Assembly: GCF_013410375.1 (NCBI RefSeq)
Contig: NZ_JACCFL010000001.1
Location: 4,092,001 to 4,156,000, forward strand
DNA from: Leifsonia shinshuensis
GTDB taxonomy: Bacteria > Actinomycetota > Actinomycetes > Actinomycetales > Microbacteriaceae
DNA length: 64,000 bases
Direction: 5' to 3'
Shown here: positions 59,967 to 64,000 of the stretch, piece after piece
Position numbering within the stretch: the stretch's first letter is position 1
Layout: the number at the start of each line of letters is the position of its first letter
Notes under the pieces: generated by a model
What the model was told of the DNA's origin: nothing
Seen by the model: the letters and a program-made list of their open reading frames with translations, nothing else
The model's database searches: none
Made by a program: the position numbers and the translations under genes

Positions 59967-61040
59967 TCAGGCGGCGTGTTGTTGGGTGAAGGCGTGGAGG
60001 CCTTCGGGGGCGATGGTGAAGTGGACCGGCTGGCCGGGGGTGAGTGCGTCGGCGGCTTGGGAGAGCATGGTGACCGGGATGCGGAGGTCGCCGGCGAGGA
60101 TCTCGGCGCGGGCGAACGGGCCGAAGAAGTCCAGCGCGCCCAGCACACCCGAAGCCGACCCCGCCGTGGTCGCAGTGTCCTCGGGCAGGATTCGGACGCG
60201 TTCGGCCATGACCAGCACATCCACCCGGTCGCCGTGACGGAGGTCGTCTTGCGACGTGGTCAGCGACAGGCCGCCGATCTCCACGGTCGCGGTCGGGCCG
60301 GAACCGTGGACGATGCCGGTGCCCAGGGACTGCCCGCCGAGGAACTGCGCGACGAACCGGTTCCCCGGCGCCCGATACATCGCTTCGGGGGTGTCGTTCT
60401 GCTGCACCACCCCGTGGTCCAGCATCATCACCTGATCGCCCAGGTCCATCGCCTCCTCCTGATCGTGGGTGACCATGATCGTGGTCAACCCGGTCTCCCG
60501 GTGGATGCGTTTGAGCTCGCGCTGCATCTCCCCCCGGATCTTCTTATCCAAAGCCGACAACGGCTCATCCAGCAGCAGCAGATCCGGGCTGGTCACCAGC
60601 GCCCGGGCGAGGGCGACGCGTTGCTGCTGCCCGCCGGAGAGCTGGGCCGGGGAACGACCCCCGAAGTCGCCCAACCCCACCAACCCGAGCATCTCCTCCG
60701 CCTTCCGCTTCGCCGCCGCGCGTGGGGTGCGCCGGGCCCGCAGCCCATACATCACGTTGGAGAGCACGCTCAGGTGCGGGAACAGGGCGTAGTTCTGGAA
60801 CACGAACCCGATGTTGCGTTTCTCCACCGACACCCGGGTCACCTCCCGCGACCCCACCCGGATCGACCCGCCATCCGGGTCCTCCAACCCGGCGATGATC
60901 CGCAGCAGCGTCGACTTACCGGACCCGGAGGAGCCCAGCATGCAGCAGAACCGGCCATCACCGACCCGCAACTCCAACGGTTCCAGCACCCGGGTGCCGT
61001 TGAACGTCTTGGACACACCCATCACAGTGAGCTCGGCCAT
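59967..61040 (-). CDS. ABC importer ATPase, PotA-type
   Basis: This 357-residue ATPase has Walker A GSSGSGKSTLLR, signature LSGGQQQRVALA, Walker B LLLLDEPLSALD and H-loop THDQEEAMD, plus a C-terminal OB-fold (TOBE) regulatory domain from about 235. It powers the two permeases encoded upstream. It starts at ATG 61040, overlapping the permease stop by 1 nt. Its codon use shows some AT-biased runs (TCCACC-rich), as in the whole operon's 3' end. Confidence 0.95.
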   Translation of the reverse strand: MAELTVMGVSKTFNGTRVLEPLELRVGDGRFCCMLGSSGSGKSTLLRIIAGLEDPDGGSIRVGSREVTRVSVEKRNIGFVFQNYALFPHLSVLSNVMYGLRARRTPRAAAKRKAEEMLGLVGLGDFGGRSPAQLSGGQQQRVALARALVTSPDLLLLDEPLSALDKKIRGEMQRELKRIHRETGLTTIMVTHDQEEAMDLGDQVMMLDHGVVQQNDTPEAMYRAPGNRFVAQFLGGQSLGTGIVHGSGPTATVEIGGLSLTTSQDDLRHGDRVDVLVMAERVRILPEDTATTAGSASGVLGALDFFGPFARAEILAGDLRIPVTMLSQAADALTPGQPVHFTIAPEGLHAFTQQHAA

Positions 61041-61852
61041 CAGTTTCCTTTGTTCGTAGAAGTCGTGAAGAGCTTGGCGGCGTTACCGGACAACCAATTC
61101 AGGATGACCACCAGCAACACCGTGGAGAGGATGATGATCGTCGCCAACGCATCCACATCCGGCGTCACCCCCAACCGCACCATCGAATAGATCTGCACCG
61201 GCAGGGTGGAGACACCGATCGGCGCGAGGAAGAGCTGGATCGCGAAGTTGTTGAACGTGATCACGAACGCCAGCATCGCCCCGGCGATGATCGAGGGAGC
61301 GATCAGCGGGATCGTGATCGTCAGGAAGGTGCGCACCGGCCCGGCGCCGAGCGAGTGCGCCGCCTCCGCGTAGTGCGGGTTCAGCTCCTTCAGCCTGCCG
61401 GACACCAGGAGGACGACGAACGGGACCGAGGTCACGATCGAGGCGAGGATCAATCCCACCGAGCTGGAGCCGAGCCCGAACCACGCGAAGACCATCACGA
61501 AGCCCGCCGCGAGGATCAGCGCCGGGACCGTCAGCAGCGCCAGCAGCAGGCTGTTGATCGGGACCGTGATGTAGATCCGGCTCCGCGCCATGCCGAGCGA
61601 GAGCAGGGTGCCGACGACGACGGCGAAGATCGTGGCCTGGGTGGCGAGGTTGAGGCTCGTCTCCAGCGCGCCGATCAGGGCGGTGTCGTTGCCGAGCGTC
61701 GCGTACCAGTCGAGCGTGAAGTGGAACGGGAAGGTCCCGTAGCGCGACTGGTTGAGGCTCAGCACGAGCATGCTCACCAACGGCAGCGCCAGGACGACCA
61801 GCACGACGTAGAGCCAGATCTTCATCAGGCGGGGCAGCGCAGCGGTCTTCAT
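61040..61852 (-). CDS. ABC importer permease, PotC-type
   Basis: This 270-residue permease has six helices and the EAA loop EAAHSLGAGPVRTFLTITIPLIAPS that contacts the ATPase. Together with the neighbouring permease it forms the heterodimeric channel of the spermidine/putrescine-type importer. ATG 61852 overlaps the previous permease stop as ATGA. Confidence 0.95.
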   Translation of the reverse strand: MKTAALPRLMKIWLYVVLVVLALPLVSMLVLSLNQSRYGTFPFHFTLDWYATLGNDTALIGALETSLNLATQATIFAVVVGTLLSLGMARSRIYITVPINSLLLALLTVPALILAAGFVMVFAWFGLGSSSVGLILASIVTSVPFVVLLVSGRLKELNPHYAEAAHSLGAGPVRTFLTITIPLIAPSIIAGAMLAFVITFNNFAIQLFLAPIGVSTLPVQIYSMVRLGVTPDVDALATIIILSTVLLVVILNWLSGNAAKLFTTSTNKGN

Positions 61853-62823
61853 CGGAGCACTCCTTCCGTGGCGAGGGCCTCGTCGACGGCGCGTGGCTGC
61901 GGCGGAGACGCCACCGCCTTCCGGGTCCGCGGCTTCGCGACCCCGGACAGCGCCGACCGCGACCAGGCGAGCAGTCCGGTCACCGCCCCGACGATGGCGA
62001 GCGACGTCACCAGGAGCACCAGCGACATGGCCACCGCGAACTGCTGATGGACGCCGGACTGGAGCTGCGTGGCGAGCGCGTTCCCGAGCATCTGCCCGTT
62101 GGGTCCGCCGAGGATCGTGGGCTCGGCGAACGCGCCGACGGTCTGGACGAAGGTGAGGGCGAAGTTCACCCCGATCATCGCGGTCGACAGCGGCCAGATC
62201 ACCCGGGTGAACACGAACCCCTTCGACGCGCCCAGCGTGCGGGAGGCCTCCAGCACGGAGCCGCTGATCTGCTCGGACGCGGAGTACATCACCAGGATCG
62301 CCGTCGGGATCGACTCCTGCACCAGCATCAGGATGTTCGCCGCCGGCGTGTACATGATCGACGCCTGCGGGTCCGCCATGCCGATCGCCGACAGCAGCGA
62401 CATCACCGGCCCGCCGGCCTGGATCAGGCTGACGAACCCGTAGATCAGCAGCAACTGCGAGGTGATGTAGGGGATGATGACGAACCCGAGGATCAACGGC
62501 TTCACCCGCGGGCTGGTGTAGCGGGCCAGCGCCCACGCCGCCGGCCACGCCAAAGCGATGCTCACCACCGTCACGCCGAACGCGATCAGCAGCGTCCGGC
62601 CCAGCAACGACATGTACACCGGGCTCCCGAGCATCTGAGCGAAGTTCGCGGTCGTGAACGACCCGGCGTCCGTCGTGAACCCGATCACGACGATCGCGGC
62701 GAGCGGCAGCACCGCGAACAGCGCCAGCAGCAGCCCGCCCGGCGTCAGCAGGAACGCCGTGCCGAGCCTCCCCCTGGCCCGCCGCTTCGGGCGGCGGGAC
62801 AGGGACAGCGGGGCGGTGGTCAT
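61849..62823 (-). CDS. ABC importer permease, PotB-type
   Basis: This 324-residue permease has six helices and the EAA loop EASRTLGASKGFVFTRVIWPLS. A 25-residue basic N-terminal tail precedes helix 1 and a disordered C-terminal tail follows helix 6. It overlaps the binding-protein stop by 1 nt and the next permease by 4 nt, so all four subunits are translationally coupled. Confidence 0.95.
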   Translation of the reverse strand: MTTAPLSLSRRPKRRARGRLGTAFLLTPGGLLLALFAVLPLAAIVVIGFTTDAGSFTTANFAQMLGSPVYMSLLGRTLLIAFGVTVVSIALAWPAAWALARYTSPRVKPLILGFVIIPYITSQLLLIYGFVSLIQAGGPVMSLLSAIGMADPQASIMYTPAANILMLVQESIPTAILVMYSASEQISGSVLEASRTLGASKGFVFTRVIWPLSTAMIGVNFALTFVQTVGAFAEPTILGGPNGQMLGNALATQLQSGVHQQFAVAMSLVLLVTSLAIVGAVTGLLAWSRSALSGVAKPRTRKAVASPPQPRAVDEALATEGVLR

Positions 62824-63944
62824 CAGGACCCCGCCTTGACCTGCGTCCAGGCGTCCACCCACGACTGGAGCCGGTCCGCCGGCTGCGGGAGCTGCAGCGC
62901 GAGGCTCGAGATCTTGTCCGGGTTCGCCTGCAGGCGGTCCATCGTGGCGGCGGGCAGGGAGTCGACCACGCTCTTGTTGGCCGGGGCCGGCGAGGCGTCG
63001 GCGGGCGTGTTCGCCCACTTGGCGAGGAACGCCGGGCTCGTCATGTAGTTGAGCCACTTGTAGGCGAGGTCCAGGTGCTGGGTCTTCGCCGCGATCGCCC
63101 AGTTGTCGATCCAGCCGACCGCGCCCTCCTTCGGGATCTCGTACGTGAAGCCGGCGGTCCCCGCGGCCTTGCTCGCGAACAGGCTGCCGAGGCTGCCGGA
63201 GTCGCCGGTGCCCGCGACGACGGAACCGCTCGCGATCGCCTTCGCGAGGTCGTCGCTCGAGGAGTAGAGCAGCTTCGCGTTGTCCTTCAGCTTCTGCAGC
63301 GCCGGGGTGATCTTCGCCATGTCGGGGTTCTGCGGGTCCTCGCCCAGGTACAGCGCGGTGAGCGGGACCAGGACGGTCGGGTCGTCGAACAGCGCGATCC
63401 GGCCCTTGTACTTCGGGTCCCAGAGCACGCCGAGCGAGTCGGCGGGCGAGACCTTCGCGCTGTCGTAGAAGACGCCGGAGCTGCCCCAGGTCCACGGGAT
63501 GCCGTACAGGTCGCCGCCCTTGCGGATCTCCTTGCGGCCGGAGAACTCGGGGTAGATGTCCGAGTAGTTGGTCAGCTTGGCGGTGTCGAGCGAGTGGAAG
63601 AGGCCCTGGTCGATGCCCTGCCCGATGTACTGGATGTTCGGCAGCGCCACGTCGATCGCGCCGTTCGCCTTGCTCACCAGCTGCAGCTCGCTCGCCTCGG
63701 AGTCGATGAACTGGTACTTGACGGTCGCTCCGGTCTCCTTCTTGAACTCCGCGGCGACCCAGGAGAGGTCGGCGCCGTAGCCCTTCCAGGTCGCGACGGT
63801 GAGGGTGTCGCTCCCGGTGCCCGCGGTGCTCGGCGAGAGCGAGCATCCGGCCAGCCCGACCGCGACGGCGGCCCCTGCCGCGAGCGTGGCGAGCACGATC
63901 CGGGAGCGGCGCCGGCGTCCGGTGCTGCCGTGTGATCGGTTCAC
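62823..63944 (-). CDS. ABC importer substrate-binding lipoprotein, PotD-like
   Basis: This 373-residue lipoprotein has a signal with lipobox AVGLAGC (Cys about 33) and two lobes: KGYGADLSWVAAEFKKETGATVKYQFID and YGIPWTWGSSGVFYDS, typical of polyamine- or thiamine/iron-type binding proteins of the PotD/AfuA group. It captures an organic cation or similar small molecule and delivers it to the permeases. Start GTG 63944 follows AAGGAG with 7-8 nt spacing. The promoter is cut by the window edge. Confidence 0.92.
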   Translation of the reverse strand: MNRSHGSTGRRRRSRIVLATLAAGAAVAVGLAGCSLSPSTAGTGSDTLTVATWKGYGADLSWVAAEFKKETGATVKYQFIDSEASELQLVSKANGAIDVALPNIQYIGQGIDQGLFHSLDTAKLTNYSDIYPEFSGRKEIRKGGDLYGIPWTWGSSGVFYDSAKVSPADSLGVLWDPKYKGRIALFDDPTVLVPLTALYLGEDPQNPDMAKITPALQKLKDNAKLLYSSSDDLAKAIASGSVVAGTGDSGSLGSLFASKAAGTAGFTYEIPKEGAVGWIDNWAIAAKTQHLDLAYKWLNYMTSPAFLAKWANTPADASPAPANKSVVDSLPAATMDRLQANPDKISSLALQLPQPADRLQSWVDAWTQVKAGS

Positions 63945-64000
63945 GTCGTATCTCCTTTGATGTTCTTCGACGGTGGAGCGACCCGGTGGAGCGCCGGTAC
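63945..64000. other. Upstream region of the importer operon, cut by the window end
   Basis: These 56 bases hold the ribosome-binding site of the binding-protein gene and then no recognisable promoter element. The promoter and the next gene lie beyond the window. Confidence 0.3.

Noticed and set aside
59967..63944. Linking the importer to the GH3 glycosidase as a sugar uptake system
   Set aside because: The permeases and binding protein are of the polyamine (Pot) type rather than the sugar type, and a strong inverted repeat separates the glycosidase.

Overview
This 64 kb window is high-GC DNA with strongly GC-biased third codon positions. It also has many leaderless starts: TANNNT lies 6-7 nt before ATG/GTG at about a dozen genes. 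Actinobacterial families are common (GntR/UTRA regulators, a SARP-like regulator, an actinobacterial iol cluster, DUF1905, a YncE/phosphoesterase protein). The best guess is a Microbacteriaceae chromosome, perhaps Leifsonia or a relative. That is inference from gene content, not a database match. I see no rRNA, canonical tRNA, CRISPR array, transposase or prophage.

Layout. 0-7.2 kb: the tail of a preceding gene, an APC permease, a secreted protein, a GH10 xylanase with its own promoter and operator, a membrane protein, a PAP2 phosphatase and a two-component system. 7.2-12.3 kb: a multidrug exporter (DHA2) with MarR and divergent TetR regulators, flanked by two intergenic tandem-repeat blocks, then a frameshifted methyltransferase and a LysE exporter. 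12.4-22.2 kb: a myo-inositol catabolic cluster. A GntR/UTRA regulator faces seven minus-strand genes transcribed in the order iolC, aldolase-like, iolA, iolB, iolD, iolE, iolG. Together they take myo-inositol to central metabolism; a divergent tautomerase lies upstream. 22.3-36.5 kb: an XRE regulator with a divergent reductase, a SARP-like regulator, a rhodanese, an ABC-2 exporter, a large FAD/Fe-S oxidoreductase, a secreted lysozyme-like protein and a secreted YncE/phosphoesterase protein.

36.5-44.1 kb holds the most interesting locus. A CDP-alcohol phosphatidyltransferase is divergent from seven genes that overlap one another by 1-4 nt: an MDR dehydrogenase, a PTPS/QueD-like protein lacking the usual Cys and one zinc-ligand His, a GT4 glycosyltransferase, a methyltransferase, a UPF0104 membrane protein, a RibD-type reductase and an LtaS-like membrane phosphatase/transferase. 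The tight coupling and the mix of pterin-like and envelope-lipid enzymes suggest one pathway to a modified lipid or glycoconjugate. I do not recognise a described product.

44.2-64 kb: an MFS transporter, small enzymes and regulators, a DUF4143 ATPase behind a four-unit 23-bp iteron array, two tandem paralogous GntR regulators, two GNAT acetyltransferases, a phospholipase D gene broken by a 1-nt frameshift, and a GH3 glycosidase next to a complete spermidine/putrescine-type ABC importer. Perfect or near-perfect inverted repeats, several probably terminators or operators, occur throughout the intergenic DNA.
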